DNA of 64,000 nucleotides from JABDMH01 sp965223105 (GCA_965223105.1 OZ244987.1:4464001-4528000), one strand, 5' to 3'. Counted from the first letter of the stretch, positions 44,627-55,038 are shown. Notes: a model not told the origin generated them from the letters alone. Numbers and translations are program-made.

Positions 44627-44734
44627 GGGCTCTTGTAAAAATCCCGTTCGTGGATCGGACACAATGGCTTAGCCTATTTTTTTGAATCTTTTGGATTTCA
44701 AAACCGATCTCACTCAGAGGTTATTAGAGGTACA
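44627..44734 (+). repeat. Interspersed repeat, copy B (about 108 bp)
   Basis: Same orientation as copy A. It shares the core TGGATCGGACACAATGGCTT and the right end AAACCGATCTCACTCAGAGG-TTATTAGAGGTAC, but lacks about 75 bp of the centre of copy A. It lies in the 44521-44798 gap between convergent genes. Confidence 0.75.
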
Positions 44735-44798
44735 CTGGTGAAATTTTCGGTAAAAAATATTCAGCTTAGCTTAATTCTATTAATATTATAAGATTAGA

Positions 44799-46673
44799 TT
44801 ATTCTGTAAAAATCACTTCATATACCAATTGACCATCTCCTTGTAATTGAGCTAGGCACAATTTTTTTGATACGGTGAGATCCAGTGGCTCTTCGAACTG
44901 GGGTACAGCTTGACTATTTAGCACCATGACACTGGCGCCCAGGAGCATAATTATCCCGTGGTCACTCCGGGGGACTGTCCCTGGTGCTACCAATAAAGGA
45001 AGGTGTTCAGCAATAGAGACATCCGCATTGATTTCTACTCTAATTCGATCGGACATGAAAAACAATTTTTTAGTTCCGTTATCCGGCAGTTCATATTCTA
45101 CCCTAAGCACAGTTCCGGTCAGGTCCCGGTTGCCAGGCTGGAGGTCTATCTTATCATCATCCATAAAAAACTGTGCCATCAGGTTACCACCCTCAATAGG
45201 TATAGAATCAGCATGCAAGCGTGTACCCCAGGCACCATGATTTTGTCCCGTCTGCGTCTGTAAGATCGAACCGATCTCTGTCGACGCAAGCAGTCCAAGG
45301 CCAAATCGCTGTTGATCTCTTACCTTTTTGCCACTGTTAAAAACAGCATAGTAAGATGGTGTCTTGATAAATGTATATACCGTTTCATTGCGCACATCAT
45401 AGCGCTGGTGAACAAAAGGTGGCTGGTTTATGGGCAAAGCTTTCATGGCAAGTTGCCGCTCCTCTTCCGTGGGATAATAACGCTCATGATTACGGTACAA
45501 GAAAGCGTAGGGACTGAAAGCACGAAATTCACCGACCGTTAGGCTATCGACCTTCGGCCAATCTTGAATCATCTGAGCTCTGATTTCTTTGATTTCATTT
45601 TGCACTTCCTCTTGATTGATGATAAACGCATGACTGAAGGGGTCAATCTTTGCGAGTGGCATCCCCTGAGAGAGTAACCACCCGTATCGCTCAAAAGAAG
45701 GACGAAACTGTCGGCATTCGATGCCGCGGTTCAAGATGAATTCTCCACTCTCTGGCTCTGGAACACAATTATAGCTCAGCCAGACGCTAAATGCCCTTTC
45801 CTTTTCTGCCAGCATTTCCTTGATTTTGGAATCCTTAGCGTAGTGGAAAGCCATATGCAGGTTGCTATGGTGTGTACCGAGGTTATAGCTCCAATCGGGG
45901 CCGTTGGCCTCATAGAAATAGCCAGCCGGGCTTTGGAAACTAGTCATGCTTTGCTGCAACCGGTGTAGGAGTAAGCGCTGGATTTCATCATCTGGATAGA
46001 GATCCAGGAAAGCAAGTGCACCTGCCCATACATTGGAATACTGATTGGAATATCGTTGTCCAAAAGCATAGAATGCCGAGTCAGTCAGGATATGATGGAT
46101 GGCTTTTCGATCGGCGTCGACAACCCGTTGCAATAAAGCAGAATCGATGTCGACACCTCGATGGAGCCAGTGCAGACTTTCACCCATAAACTTGGTGGCA
46201 AATGCGGATGCCGCTAAATTCCATTTTTGCGGTCCATATTCGCTAAAGGCACCATCTGGACTCTGTATATCGCACCAGAATGACAATGCTGCTTCAAGAC
46301 GGTGGCGTAGTTGCGAGGATCCGTAAAAGGGATTCCAGGGTCTATCATTGGCATAGAAGAAAGCAAGCGAGAGGATATTCTCCATGATCCTTGCGTTATA
46401 AGGACGATTGTCTCGCTCTCTTCGCCAAACAGGGATATCGATAAACCCACGATGAGGACCTTCGAGTACGACAGCATTTGCCAATTGGTGAAAATGGGCC
46501 AGATAGTATGGCATGTCGATTTCAGCGTCAGTAAATACCTGTGGATCGAGATCTTGCAGATCGACAGGTGCTAGTTTTCTACTTATAACGGCCTTATCAC
46601 TTATGGCAGATTGGCAATGGCCATTGCTCAAAGAACACAGACTAGTCATGAGCAAAAGGAAACGATGCAACAT
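44799..46673 (-). CDS. Heparinase-like (alpha/alpha-toroid) secreted protein
   Basis: 624 residues with a signal peptide. Residues 80-400 are helical and contain many Trp/Tyr/His, e.g. NPFYGSSQLRHRLEAALSFW, GAFSEYGPQKWNLAASAFAT and GPDWSYNLGTHHSNLHM, like the incomplete toroid of heparinase II/III and alginate-lyase families. The C-terminal third is beta-rich (TKKLFFMSDRIRVEINAD). A polysaccharide lyase or glycoside-active enzyme is likely, but I cannot place it in a CAZy family. The His-rich GTHHSN segment is a candidate active-site part. Confidence 0.6.
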   Translation of the reverse strand: MLHRFLLLMTSLCSLSNGHCQSAISDKAVISRKLAPVDLQDLDPQVFTDAEIDMPYYLAHFHQLANAVVLEGPHRGFIDIPVWRRERDNRPYNARIMENILSLAFFYANDRPWNPFYGSSQLRHRLEAALSFWCDIQSPDGAFSEYGPQKWNLAASAFATKFMGESLHWLHRGVDIDSALLQRVVDADRKAIHHILTDSAFYAFGQRYSNQYSNVWAGALAFLDLYPDDEIQRLLLHRLQQSMTSFQSPAGYFYEANGPDWSYNLGTHHSNLHMAFHYAKDSKIKEMLAEKERAFSVWLSYNCVPEPESGEFILNRGIECRQFRPSFERYGWLLSQGMPLAKIDPFSHAFIINQEEVQNEIKEIRAQMIQDWPKVDSLTVGEFRAFSPYAFLYRNHERYYPTEEERQLAMKALPINQPPFVHQRYDVRNETVYTFIKTPSYYAVFNSGKKVRDQQRFGLGLLASTEIGSILQTQTGQNHGAWGTRLHADSIPIEGGNLMAQFFMDDDKIDLQPGNRDLTGTVLRVEYELPDNGTKKLFFMSDRIRVEINADVSIAEHLPLLVAPGTVPRSDHGIIMLLGASVMVLNSQAVPQFEEPLDLTVSKKLCLAQLQGDGQLVYEVIFTE

Positions 46674-46848
46674 TGCACAATCGGTTAAAGTATTTCAGGG
46701 TCTTTGCTTGATCCCTAAGTTAGCGTAAAAGTGCAAATAGTTGCTCTGACTAGCAGGAACAGATCGGAGGCAGATGTGGTTCCATCATAGTAAAACCAGA
46801 AGCAAGGACGGTAGTAAATTATAAGCTGTAGTTATGCCTGCTCCACTA

Positions 46849-48933
46849 CTAATTACATGGACCCAGTACAATCTGGAAAACACCACTAGACTCCACCTCA
46901 AAATTTGGATTTAAGATAGCATGATCACCAGTTCGAAAGGTAACATTGCTACCCCCAGCAATGGTACCCATCGAAGTCAATTGAGTACCCGCTTGATAGG
47001 TGCCTGATGGAATCGGAGTCTGATCCAGAGCCATCATGTCTTGGCAGAAATTGAAAGATCCACAAATCTCAATACTCCAATTGGTCAACATTCCGGTATC
47101 ATCGGTAGCATTATCGTTTACCATAAGCATCCAGTTTCCTTGTGGGTTTTCATCATTTAGACGAGATAAGCTGCTGTCTGGTTGTGCGATATTCCCGGTA
47201 TTAAATTCACAAATGATGGCATTCATCGCCTGATCATCGAGGTTGACGTCGAAATTATTTTGACCTCCACATTGATTATCTATCAGTACCACAGGTGTAC
47301 CTTCAGGGCTGACCAAGGTAAAGGTGAGATCACCAACGAAAGTGTGATCACCCTGCAGGTTTTTGATATTAACATCGTTAATACTGCCACTAAATGGAAC
47401 ATTGATTTCGGATGTTACCGTGCTATTGTCAGAGATATTCAGAGGAAGGTCTGTGGCAATAATAGTAATGCACGTATCTGCTACTGCACCAGTAATTTCA
47501 AATGAATAGGCCTTCTGCACCATCAGCATGTCGTAATCCTCTACCTTGACCGTAAAATTGAAATGACCGGTCTCGGAAGTGACACCTGAGATTACACCCG
47601 TAAAAGAATTTAAAGTCAACCCTACAGGAAGATTACCAGATGCCAAACTAAACCGGTAAAACGGAATACCTCCCTGGGCAACAACCGAATCTTGATACAT
47701 AACATTTGACGTGCCCGTCTCAAGGCTATTGGTCTCGATTGAGAGTGGTTGGAACGCCGAAGTTTGCTTTATATCATATCCAATGGCTTGCATGATCAAC
47801 AGGTTGAGCTTAGTAATCAACCATCTGCCCAAGGGCATCTCTACGGCATACTCACTGCCAAAAACACCTTGCTTACTGATGCGATCCAGCACAAAATTGC
47901 CATCATGCAGATGATCATCACCGTCCACCGGTACTGTGCCACCATGATAATTGACCACTTCGGGGTCGTCTATGAAACCTTGAGTCTTGAACGTTAAAAA
48001 ATTGGGGTAGGCTGGATTAAACGTGATGGCATGACCAATTTCATGCATAGCAATCGAATACAGGTCATTAGGCACGCCGCCCAGATTTGTTGCCAAATAC
48101 CAGGTGTCATCCGTAATGGCCGTGTTCCACATCAGGGTATTGAAGTTACCGTGTGGGTCGGCGTGGTAGCCTCCAGATCTCCGAAGATTGGTATTCAGGC
48201 CCCCGATCGTATGAAAAGCATGGACGGATGGAGCAGCGCCAGACCGATGAGGAGCTACATGCAGGCCATAGACGAATAAGTAAAAACCTTGGTAAGCAGA
48301 AGAATTGGGTGCCCAATGGCCACCAGCAAAGTCATCCTGCCAAATGAAGGTTTGCTCATTGCCAATGGCCACTTGGTCGAAATTCATGTCCTCAATAAAA
48401 AATGCCCAGTCATTACCTGCCTCTTCGGCAATGGTTCTTTTCGTAGCATCAAAAAGATTGTAAATGGAATCCTCAGAATAGTCATAAGTGATATCAAAAT
48501 CGATTACTGGTGTATCGCTGTCTTGGTCGATCACCTTAATATCGTATACGTCAGTCCCTAAACTGCTGGTCACTGTCAATGTATATGCTTCGTTCCCACC
48601 AGCCCGATCCGGAAAAATGGACAGGAAAACTTCCTGCTTGGTCGCATCATTAAAAGTGAGCATTTTAGAAGGCCCACTATTTCCAGCTATGCTGGGGTTG
48701 TTAAAATACAAGCGAGCATGATTGGCAGATAAGGTAACGTCAAAAGGAAAAGGGCCTCCAGGTGGAGGGGAAATGTCTAACTGAATTGCCGGATTGGCCA
48801 TGTGGCCCTCCCAGTCAACCAAAATGATTTCTTCTCCTAATAGGTTCCTGCCAAAGATATCATTCAACACGACCTGACCACTTAATTGGTTTGTGAGACC
48901 AAAAAAACAGACCAATCCCATCAAATGATTCAT
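46849..48933 (-). CDS. Secreted metzincin-like protease with Ig-like and P domains
   Basis: 694 residues. After the signal peptide and a cadherin-like N-terminal region comes MHEIGHAITFNP at about residue 302, the zinc-binding HExxH motif with a downstream His/aromatic environment. An Ig-like segment follows (LPVGLTLNSFTGVISGV), then a proprotein-convertase P domain (GDHTFVGDLTFTLVSPEGTP, NPQGNWMLMVNDNA, TNWSIEICG), and the end matches Bacteroidota surface proteins (DHAILNPNFEVESSGVFQI). It probably acts as an extracellular protease. The propeptide and substrate are unknown. Confidence 0.78.
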   Translation of the reverse strand: MNHLMGLVCFFGLTNQLSGQVVLNDIFGRNLLGEEIILVDWEGHMANPAIQLDISPPPGGPFPFDVTLSANHARLYFNNPSIAGNSGPSKMLTFNDATKQEVFLSIFPDRAGGNEAYTLTVTSSLGTDVYDIKVIDQDSDTPVIDFDITYDYSEDSIYNLFDATKRTIAEEAGNDWAFFIEDMNFDQVAIGNEQTFIWQDDFAGGHWAPNSSAYQGFYLFVYGLHVAPHRSGAAPSVHAFHTIGGLNTNLRRSGGYHADPHGNFNTLMWNTAITDDTWYLATNLGGVPNDLYSIAMHEIGHAITFNPAYPNFLTFKTQGFIDDPEVVNYHGGTVPVDGDDHLHDGNFVLDRISKQGVFGSEYAVEMPLGRWLITKLNLLIMQAIGYDIKQTSAFQPLSIETNSLETGTSNVMYQDSVVAQGGIPFYRFSLASGNLPVGLTLNSFTGVISGVTSETGHFNFTVKVEDYDMLMVQKAYSFEITGAVADTCITIIATDLPLNISDNSTVTSEINVPFSGSINDVNIKNLQGDHTFVGDLTFTLVSPEGTPVVLIDNQCGGQNNFDVNLDDQAMNAIICEFNTGNIAQPDSSLSRLNDENPQGNWMLMVNDNATDDTGMLTNWSIEICGSFNFCQDMMALDQTPIPSGTYQAGTQLTSMGTIAGGSNVTFRTGDHAILNPNFEVESSGVFQIVLGPCN

Positions 48934-49542
48934 CTCAAGTGTTCGAATGTGTTCAGAACTAGTAGATCAACAATTACTTTGATCACCGCCCTTTAATATC
49001 GTTAATAGCTCTAACTTTTTGTGCATGGCGATCATCAATCTTTCGATAAATTTCTGCCATTTCAATAATTAGTCGGCTACATTTCAATTTCTTTTCTTAG
49101 GATTTCTCCATTAACAGCTTGTGATTCCGTGGCAGAAAAAGAGCTTAGGTCAAGCAAGTCTACACCACTTTTTTTCTATTCTACCTGGCGATGATTGCCT
49201 CTGTCCTAACTCTCTGTCGGGATCAAAAATGGGTAGGATAAGAATTTCAATGAATGCAGCTTGCAGGAGAATACTGCCAGATCGTTCAAATTCTGCAACA
49301 ACTGTCAAACTGTTCCTGCTGTGAGGAATTAGTCCATGGCTTCCAAAAAGTCCTTTGATCGACCTTCCGCCATCAGGTACATTAGCTGATGTCTGCTCTT
49401 TATCTTCGATCTCATCATGAGTCTTCTGCACTATGGTGGCCTCCTAAAATGACATGCTTAAGGCATTTCTTTACAAAATACGCATACTTCTATGTGCACA
49501 GCAAAGAAAACCGTTAATTACCACCAACAGTCTAGTGATCGA
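48934..49542. other. 609-bp divergent gap
   Basis: A minus-strand frame at 49431-49150 begins with GTG 10 bp after an AGGAGG box (93 codons, with GLFGSHGLIPHSRNSLTVVA) but has no recognisable fold or partner; I do not call it. Otherwise no feature is supported. Confidence 0.4.
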
Positions 49543-50454
49543 ATGAATGATCAATACAAAAGCTGGAATATTGTGCCTATTCTGATACTTGTACAGATCT
49601 CACTCAGTGCACAAGATTATACCTGGTGGAACGAGACCCACAACTGGGATGGTGTCACGCATTGGACTCGTTACGTAATAGAATCACCAGGCTTTATGGG
49701 CCCAAATGCCTTACCTGTACCAGAGGTAAAGGAGGGATCAGTCCCTTCCTCGCTAGAGATTGATATAGATTTGGTGAGACAACAGATCCCCGGCGATAGA
49801 ACCCATAATCTTTTCACATCCTTGTTTATCCCGATAGATACAGCCAGTGTTGGCATTAATCTAAGTATGGTGCCACTTGAATACTATCGATTTAATGCCA
49901 AGGTACGGGATGAGCGCAGGGCTCGTGACTTCGATGGACGGGGAAGTGCGATTGGGGATCTGTATGTTGGGACACAAATTCAAATTGTAAAAAATCGACC
50001 AGACCTTCCAAATCTGATGTTGAGTATAAACCTGAGAACGGCTTCTGGTTCAAAATTATCCGCGGCGAGGCACACCGATTCTCCCGGCTACTATTTTGAT
50101 TTAAGCATGGGGAAGAGGATCGCACTGAAAAATTCCATAATAAAGTCTATAAGACCATTTGGCATGTTGGGTTTTTATGCATGGCAAACGAGAAGAGAGG
50201 ACTATTTCCAAAATGATGCCCTATTGTATGGATTAGGGCTCGATCTCTCGTTTTCAAAAATCCAGTTGATTCAAACGATAAGAGGGTATAGGGGCTATAT
50301 TGGAAATGGTGATCGACCGCTAGTCATTCGTTTCTTATTAAGAACAAGATTTTCATCCATGGTCAACTATACTTTCAGTATGCAAAAGGGATTGGTTGAC
50401 TTCCTTTACTCTACTTTCAGTTTTGGCATAAAAATGAATCTGAAAGGAGATTAA
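49543..50454 (+). CDS. Outer-membrane beta-barrel protein
   Basis: 303 residues from the Met at 49543 (MNDQYKSWNIVPILILVQIS, signal peptide). Residues 120-303 consist of alternating amphipathic strands with aromatic belts, e.g. GIGDLYVGTQIQIVKN-like AIGDLYVGTQIQIVKN, RPFGMLGFYAWQT, GLGLDLSFSKIQLIQTIRGY and a final SFGIKMNL, typical of a small transport or porin-like barrel. No family name can be assigned. Confidence 0.65.
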   Translation: MNDQYKSWNIVPILILVQISLSAQDYTWWNETHNWDGVTHWTRYVIESPGFMGPNALPVPEVKEGSVPSSLEIDIDLVRQQIPGDRTHNLFTSLFIPIDTASVGINLSMVPLEYYRFNAKVRDERRARDFDGRGSAIGDLYVGTQIQIVKNRPDLPNLMLSINLRTASGSKLSAARHTDSPGYYFDLSMGKRIALKNSIIKSIRPFGMLGFYAWQTRREDYFQNDALLYGLGLDLSFSKIQLIQTIRGYRGYIGNGDRPLVIRFLLRTRFSSMVNYTFSMQKGLVDFLYSTFSFGIKMNLKGD

Positions 50455-50559
50455 TTCTCAACCACTAATTGATTTGAAATTTCGTTCATTAAAAGCCTAA
50501 GCACCTCGAGACGACCGAAAAAAGGTTTTGGAACGTTAGGCCATCAGTGTTTTAATTAT

Positions 50560-50698
50560 GGGCACCTATAATAACCTCTGAATGAGATTGGTTTTGAAGT
50601 ATTTTGGATTTAGATGAAGCGAATTTATTGAGCATAGCCAAGATTCAAAAAACCATGGCCATTGTGTCACATCCAGGACGGGATCTTTAGATGTACCC
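50560..50698 (-). repeat. Interspersed repeat, copy C (139 bp, inverted)
   Basis: Read on the minus strand it starts GGGTACATCTAAAGATCCCG, carries GACACAATGGCC, AATTCGCTTCATCTAAATCC and AAACCAATCTCATTCAGAGG, and ends TTATTATAGGTGCCC. Thus it shares with copy A the central AATTCGC.AC/TATCTAAATCC segment that copies B and D lack. It lies in the 50455-50957 gap. Confidence 0.75.
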
Positions 50699-50734
50699 TT
50701 AAAATACTGTAGACAATTTTAGTTGTTTCGCCAT

Positions 50735-50860
50735 TTTTTAGTTGTCAGTGGTTGCCGACGGTCCAACTTCACGAGCAGACGAAAACCAATTTTGAAATTC
50801 CTACAAAAAACCAATAAATTGGTCTGACAAATTCAATGTAACGTTCTAATGGCACTTGAT
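50735..50860 (+). repeat. Possible second diverged repeat family, copy E1
   Basis: The stretch with GAAAACCAATTTTGAAATTC and AATAAATTGGTCTGACAA aligns loosely (several gaps) with 55470-55570, where AAAACCGATTTAGAAATTCC and CCAATCAACTGGTGTTACAA occur. It lies directly after repeat copy C. The similarity is weak by eye. Confidence 0.35.
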
Positions 50861-50957
50861 GAATGACTTTAGTCAGGCAGCAGAGAATTCCAATTGTTTG
50901 GATGGATCAGTACTCATTGATATGATTTTACCCCAAAGTACTTACAAAAAGAAATTT

Positions 50958-53345
50958 ATGAGATCTTGGTGGGGGATGGTAAGGCTTATGAAAATGGTCC
51001 TTTATGGTTTGACATATCTCTCTGTAGCCGCACAGGACGATTTCGTTTTGATTCAGGGAGACGTATTCCAAACGACAGTACAAGGTTTGTCGACCGACTC
51101 GGTCCGTTTGAATGATTTCGAAATCATGGTGAAACCCATTACCAACTCAGAATATGCAAAATTCGTACACTCGACTGGGTACAAGCAACCCCTTCATTGG
51201 GTAAATGACCGTTATCCATCCGGCAAAGAAAGTCATCCGGTAATTTTTGTGAATCGGTATGACGCCGAGGCCTATTTGAAATGGCGATCTGATGAAGAAA
51301 ACAGAATGTATCGATTGCCAACGGTATATGAATTTGAAATTGCGGCACGAGGGGGTAGAAACGATATTTATCCTTGGGGCAATGTAGCGACCATCAACGA
51401 TGCCAACTACGATCAAGAGGGGAACCGACCTTATGGTATGTGGGAAGCCGCACTGGAGGTGGCTGACTATGGCTCTCCCAACGGCTATGGACTTTATGGG
51501 ATGGCTGGAAATGTTTTTCAAATGTGTCTGGACAATTTTGATCCTGCCATCACTAGGTGGAAATACAGAATCGTTGAACAACCTGAGTTGGAAAGAGCCG
51601 TGATGGGTGGATCATGGGCCAGAGGACAATCGTACATGCAAATAGGCTACCGGCTAGGCATTTCTCCAGGTTTACGACTACCGGACCTTGGCTTTCGTCC
51701 GGTAAGATCACCATCAGGGACAGACTGGCAGCTAACCCACAGAAGACTAAGTGCAGCATCAAGGGACGGTCATGTTTTCCTAAGTTGGTCTATCTTCCAA
51801 TCAGATTCCACAATGATGGGCTTTAATATTTACCGCTCAGATTCCCGTGCTCATGATGGATTTAGGATCAACACTGAAATAATACCACATTCCTTTTTTG
51901 TCGATAGCACTGGTCAGAAGGATTCAAGATACTATTACTACGTTAAGCCGGTGATCATTGGGCAAAGGGAGGGGAATCGATCTGAATGGACTGCTATTAC
52001 CCTGGATGAATACCCGGATGGCCAGACTATGGTAGTCAAACCCATTCATAATTCTAAGGCTCTTGTCCCAGTATTTGGAGATCTTGATGGCGACAAGGTA
52101 TTGGATTGTGTAGTTAGGTTGGACAATGGTATCGTAGAGATGAGCCAGGATCCCGGCACATGGGTACAATTGGAAGCGTTCAGCTCCTATGGTCGGTCAC
52201 TATGGAGAAAAGACCTGGCTGACCATCGATCTAGCTATGGAAATGCCAATAATGTTCCATTCTGCATTTGGGATATGAATGGCGACGGTAAATCGGAGGT
52301 CATTGCCAGGATAACGGTGCGTGACAGCTCCTATGTAGGCATTCTCAATGGAATGACTGGTGACATCATCAGAAAAACCAAGTGGCCTGATATCGTATCA
52401 GATTTTGCGCGATCGTCCACTCGAATACACATGTCAATCGCTTACCTTGATGGAAAAAATCCCTTCATCATAACCCAAACGGGACTGTATGAAAATGAGG
52501 TGATCGGCGCCTATGACCAACATCTCAATAAGATATGGGAATTTCAAAGTTTTGCCGAGACCAGTGGAAGTGGATCCCACCGAATCGAGATTGCTGATAT
52601 CGACGGGGATGGAAATCAAGAAGTGTTTGATGGGACAACCTGCCTAAATGCCGATGGGACTTTGCGGTGGTCAATTTATCGCGGTCATCCAGACCTGGTT
52701 TCCATCAATGACTTCTTACCTGATAGGCCGGGATTGGAAGTGTATTTCATGGTGGAAACTAGCGTTCACGCTGGCATTTATATGGTTGATGCTGAAGATG
52801 GGGAGATCATTTGGAAAATCAACAGGGAGGATGACCCACGATGGCTACACGGCCACCATGGCTGGACCTCTGACATCTGGGATAATACAGCAGGACTGGA
52901 ATGTTTGTCAAACCGGGCAGGCCATAACGACCACAATATGCTGCTTTTCTCAGCTGAAGGAAACTTGCTCCAGGATGGCTTTCCTTTCGGGTATATTCCG
53001 CTGGAATGGGATGGGGATGCGACCCGAGAACTGGTAAATGATCAGGTCATTGGCGAATACAATGGAAAAGATATTGTTCCCCTGGAAGGACCAGCACCTA
53101 AATTTCCTAAAGATGGCAAGCTCTTAATGACGGCAGATCTAATGGGAGATGCCAGAGATGAGCTGGTGTTTTTAATCACACCACCGGATCAACCATCATA
53201 TATAGCCATTTATTCAGCCACACATGCAATGAAGGAGCAGTACATGTCACCATCAGAGTCACTCGACTATAAATTATGGTTGGCAAGAAATATGGGCGGC
53301 GGGTATAAATCTATTTTTACACACAGATTAAAGCTTAAAGACTAA
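50958..53345 (+). CDS. FGE-sulfatase-like domain fused to rhamnogalacturonan-lyase-like (PL11) beta-propeller
   Basis: 795 residues from the Met at 50958, giving a short signal (MVLYGLTYLSVAA). Residues about 20-240 are a formylglycine-generating-enzyme/SUMF1-like fold: NSEYAKFVHSTG, YRLPTVYEFEIAARGG, YPWGNV, GLYGMAGNVFQMC and MGGSWARGQSYM ... GFRPVR. The catalytic cysteine pair of true FGEs is not seen in the GGSW region. A FnIII-like segment follows, then from about 360 the eight-bladed propeller of PL11 lyases with Ca-binding DLDGDKVLD, DMNGDGKSE and DIDGDGNQE, and the active-site block HGHHGWTSDIWDNTAGLECL. It probably cleaves or binds pectin-type rhamnogalacturonan. The fusion is unusual. 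Confidence 0.8.
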   Translation: MRSWWGMVRLMKMVLYGLTYLSVAAQDDFVLIQGDVFQTTVQGLSTDSVRLNDFEIMVKPITNSEYAKFVHSTGYKQPLHWVNDRYPSGKESHPVIFVNRYDAEAYLKWRSDEENRMYRLPTVYEFEIAARGGRNDIYPWGNVATINDANYDQEGNRPYGMWEAALEVADYGSPNGYGLYGMAGNVFQMCLDNFDPAITRWKYRIVEQPELERAVMGGSWARGQSYMQIGYRLGISPGLRLPDLGFRPVRSPSGTDWQLTHRRLSAASRDGHVFLSWSIFQSDSTMMGFNIYRSDSRAHDGFRINTEIIPHSFFVDSTGQKDSRYYYYVKPVIIGQREGNRSEWTAITLDEYPDGQTMVVKPIHNSKALVPVFGDLDGDKVLDCVVRLDNGIVEMSQDPGTWVQLEAFSSYGRSLWRKDLADHRSSYGNANNVPFCIWDMNGDGKSEVIARITVRDSSYVGILNGMTGDIIRKTKWPDIVSDFARSSTRIHMSIAYLDGKNPFIITQTGLYENEVIGAYDQHLNKIWEFQSFAETSGSGSHRIEIADIDGDGNQEVFDGTTCLNADGTLRWSIYRGHPDLVSINDFLPDRPGLEVYFMVETSVHAGIYMVDAEDGEIIWKINREDDPRWLHGHHGWTSDIWDNTAGLECLSNRAGHNDHNMLLFSAEGNLLQDGFPFGYIPLEWDGDATRELVNDQVIGEYNGKDIVPLEGPAPKFPKDGKLLMTADLMGDARDELVFLITPPDQPSYIAIYSATHAMKEQYMSPSESLDYKLWLARNMGGGYKSIFTHRLKLKD

Positions 53346-53549
53346 GCAGATGTATGCTTGCTCAGTAAAATATTTGAGATATGTAATCTTAATATGATGC
53401 AGTATCATAATCCTAGGAGGTCGAACCTAAATCTCGTGTTTCAAGATCACTATAATCTATCTCGGTTGGATTTAAGGAAATACAAAGACACCCTTATATC
53501 ATAGTTTCGTTTATTCCCAACCAATTAATCAAGCGTTGACCCAATTGTT

Positions 53550-54893
53550 TTAACGTGGTTTAAATAATTCAAGGGCGTTTTCATACAGCAACATATCTGC
53601 AATTTCAATAGCTTCATTTTCACGCAGATAACCCGTAGCCACCTTTTCCACAAGAACCTCTGTCACCACTTCTTTGGCCATTATCGAATGTGCATATACG
53701 TTTTCTGCGTACTGATAATCTCCACCAAATGCCATAATCTTATTGGCCGGTACTGTCTCTAACCATTCGTGCAAGTACCTAATACTGTAAGAAGGAGAAA
53801 TGATTTGTGTCCAACACATGTCGATGTAGACATTGGGGAAATTTTTAGCAAGAGTCGCCAGCTCACCTCCGTAGGGATAACCTCCATGGAATAGGCAGAA
53901 TTTAATATCCCGGTATTCCAAAAATAAATTAGCCAAATGCGTTGGATTTGAGTTGGTAATGATATTGCCGTTGCCAGCCTGCAGACCGGTGTGAATTTGC
54001 ACCGGTAGTTCATATTGCCTCGCCAAAGAAAGGACCTGATGCATCATATAATCTTGCAACGGTTTCACTTCTTCAAAAGACATTTGCGTTTCAGGAGCTG
54101 CAGTAGATATCTTATCGAAAATACGCATGGCCAAATCCCTCTCAACTTTTTCAAAGTAGAGAATGCGATGGTAAGCCAATCCAATTTTCAACCCAACCAT
54201 TCTATTTTGCAAAGCACGATCAAATTCTGCAATTAGACCATTGATCAGGTCGTCCAGATGGCCGATCGCAAAACCAACTTTACTTGCTTGACGTGATAAG
54301 TCACGATTGTTCCTGATATTTACAAAGTCATCGAAGCGTTCAACATTGACAAATAGATTGCTGGCAGACCTCAGGCTCCTCACATCTTGAACGGCAAGAT
54401 CGATCCTTGCTCTCCTTCTAAGAATTTCATCGTACCAGTTTGGATTATCATGCGCCTCTTTTATCATTCTTGATATCTCCTTATACGTATCATCATTCAA
54501 ATCTTCAAGACCAAAAAGGGCTTTAATAGAAGTGATGACCGAACGGCAGTAAGCGGTGTTCCGAGTTGAACGCCAATAGGGTTTGACAATTGCCCATTTT
54601 TGCTCGATCGTGTATTTGTCGGTCACCAAGTCCTCAAATTGTGATGCAGACAAACCAGCTGATTGTAAATCACTTCCGGCATAGTGATGGAGCAATAGCA
54701 TGAAATCAAGGGATACATTTCCCTTTACTGCCACCTGTTCTCTCAAGTGTTCATGCGAGTCTACAATTCTCATTTGCGAAATATGGTTGCGAATTCTCTT
54801 ATCGAATCCTGATCTTGGAAGATCGTGCACCTGGATCTGGGCGATTCCTAAAAAGGCAGAGAGCGAAAAAAATGTGACTAATATTGGCTTCAT
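53550..54893 (-). CDS. Amidohydrolase-superfamily enzyme (secreted)
   Basis: 447 residues with a signal peptide (MKPILVTFFSLSAFLGIAQ). The amidohydrolase barrel shows MRIVDSHEHLREQ (HxH), VQIHTGLQAGN (His), CLFHGGYPYGGEL (His) and AFGGDYQYAENVY (Asp). The order and the N-terminal helices recall uronate isomerase/amidohydrolase-2 type enzymes, which fits sugar-acid chemistry next to a PL11-like lyase. Substrate unknown. Confidence 0.85.
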   Translation of the reverse strand: MKPILVTFFSLSAFLGIAQIQVHDLPRSGFDKRIRNHISQMRIVDSHEHLREQVAVKGNVSLDFMLLLHHYAGSDLQSAGLSASQFEDLVTDKYTIEQKWAIVKPYWRSTRNTAYCRSVITSIKALFGLEDLNDDTYKEISRMIKEAHDNPNWYDEILRRRARIDLAVQDVRSLRSASNLFVNVERFDDFVNIRNNRDLSRQASKVGFAIGHLDDLINGLIAEFDRALQNRMVGLKIGLAYHRILYFEKVERDLAMRIFDKISTAAPETQMSFEEVKPLQDYMMHQVLSLARQYELPVQIHTGLQAGNGNIITNSNPTHLANLFLEYRDIKFCLFHGGYPYGGELATLAKNFPNVYIDMCWTQIISPSYSIRYLHEWLETVPANKIMAFGGDYQYAENVYAHSIMAKEVVTEVLVEKVATGYLRENEAIEIADMLLYENALELFKPR

Positions 54894-54957
54894 ATTGTTT
54901 TTTGTTTTCTATGTGTTGTATTCTTTCCATTAGACTTTGTAGTGACTTTCCACATGA

Positions 54958-55038
54958 GCGTACCTCAAAAACTCCGTTCATGGATCGGACACAATGGCTT
55001 CACCATTTGTTTTTGAATCAGCGTTATTAGATGTACCC
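54958..55038 (+). repeat. Interspersed repeat, copy D (81 bp, internally deleted)
   Basis: CGTACCTCAAAAACTCCG leads into TTCATGGATCGGACACAATG; the TTTTTGAATC segment is kept, and the copy ends with GCGTTATTAGATGTACCC. The entire right-middle part of copy A is missing. Ends GTACCTC / ATGTAC are still inverted. Confidence 0.7.

Noticed and set aside
49150..49431. 93-codon minus-strand ORF preceded by AGGAGG
   Set aside because: The box is well placed before a GTG, but the peptide shows no domain, signal or conserved pattern, and the region is a divergent promoter gap. Kept only as a remark.
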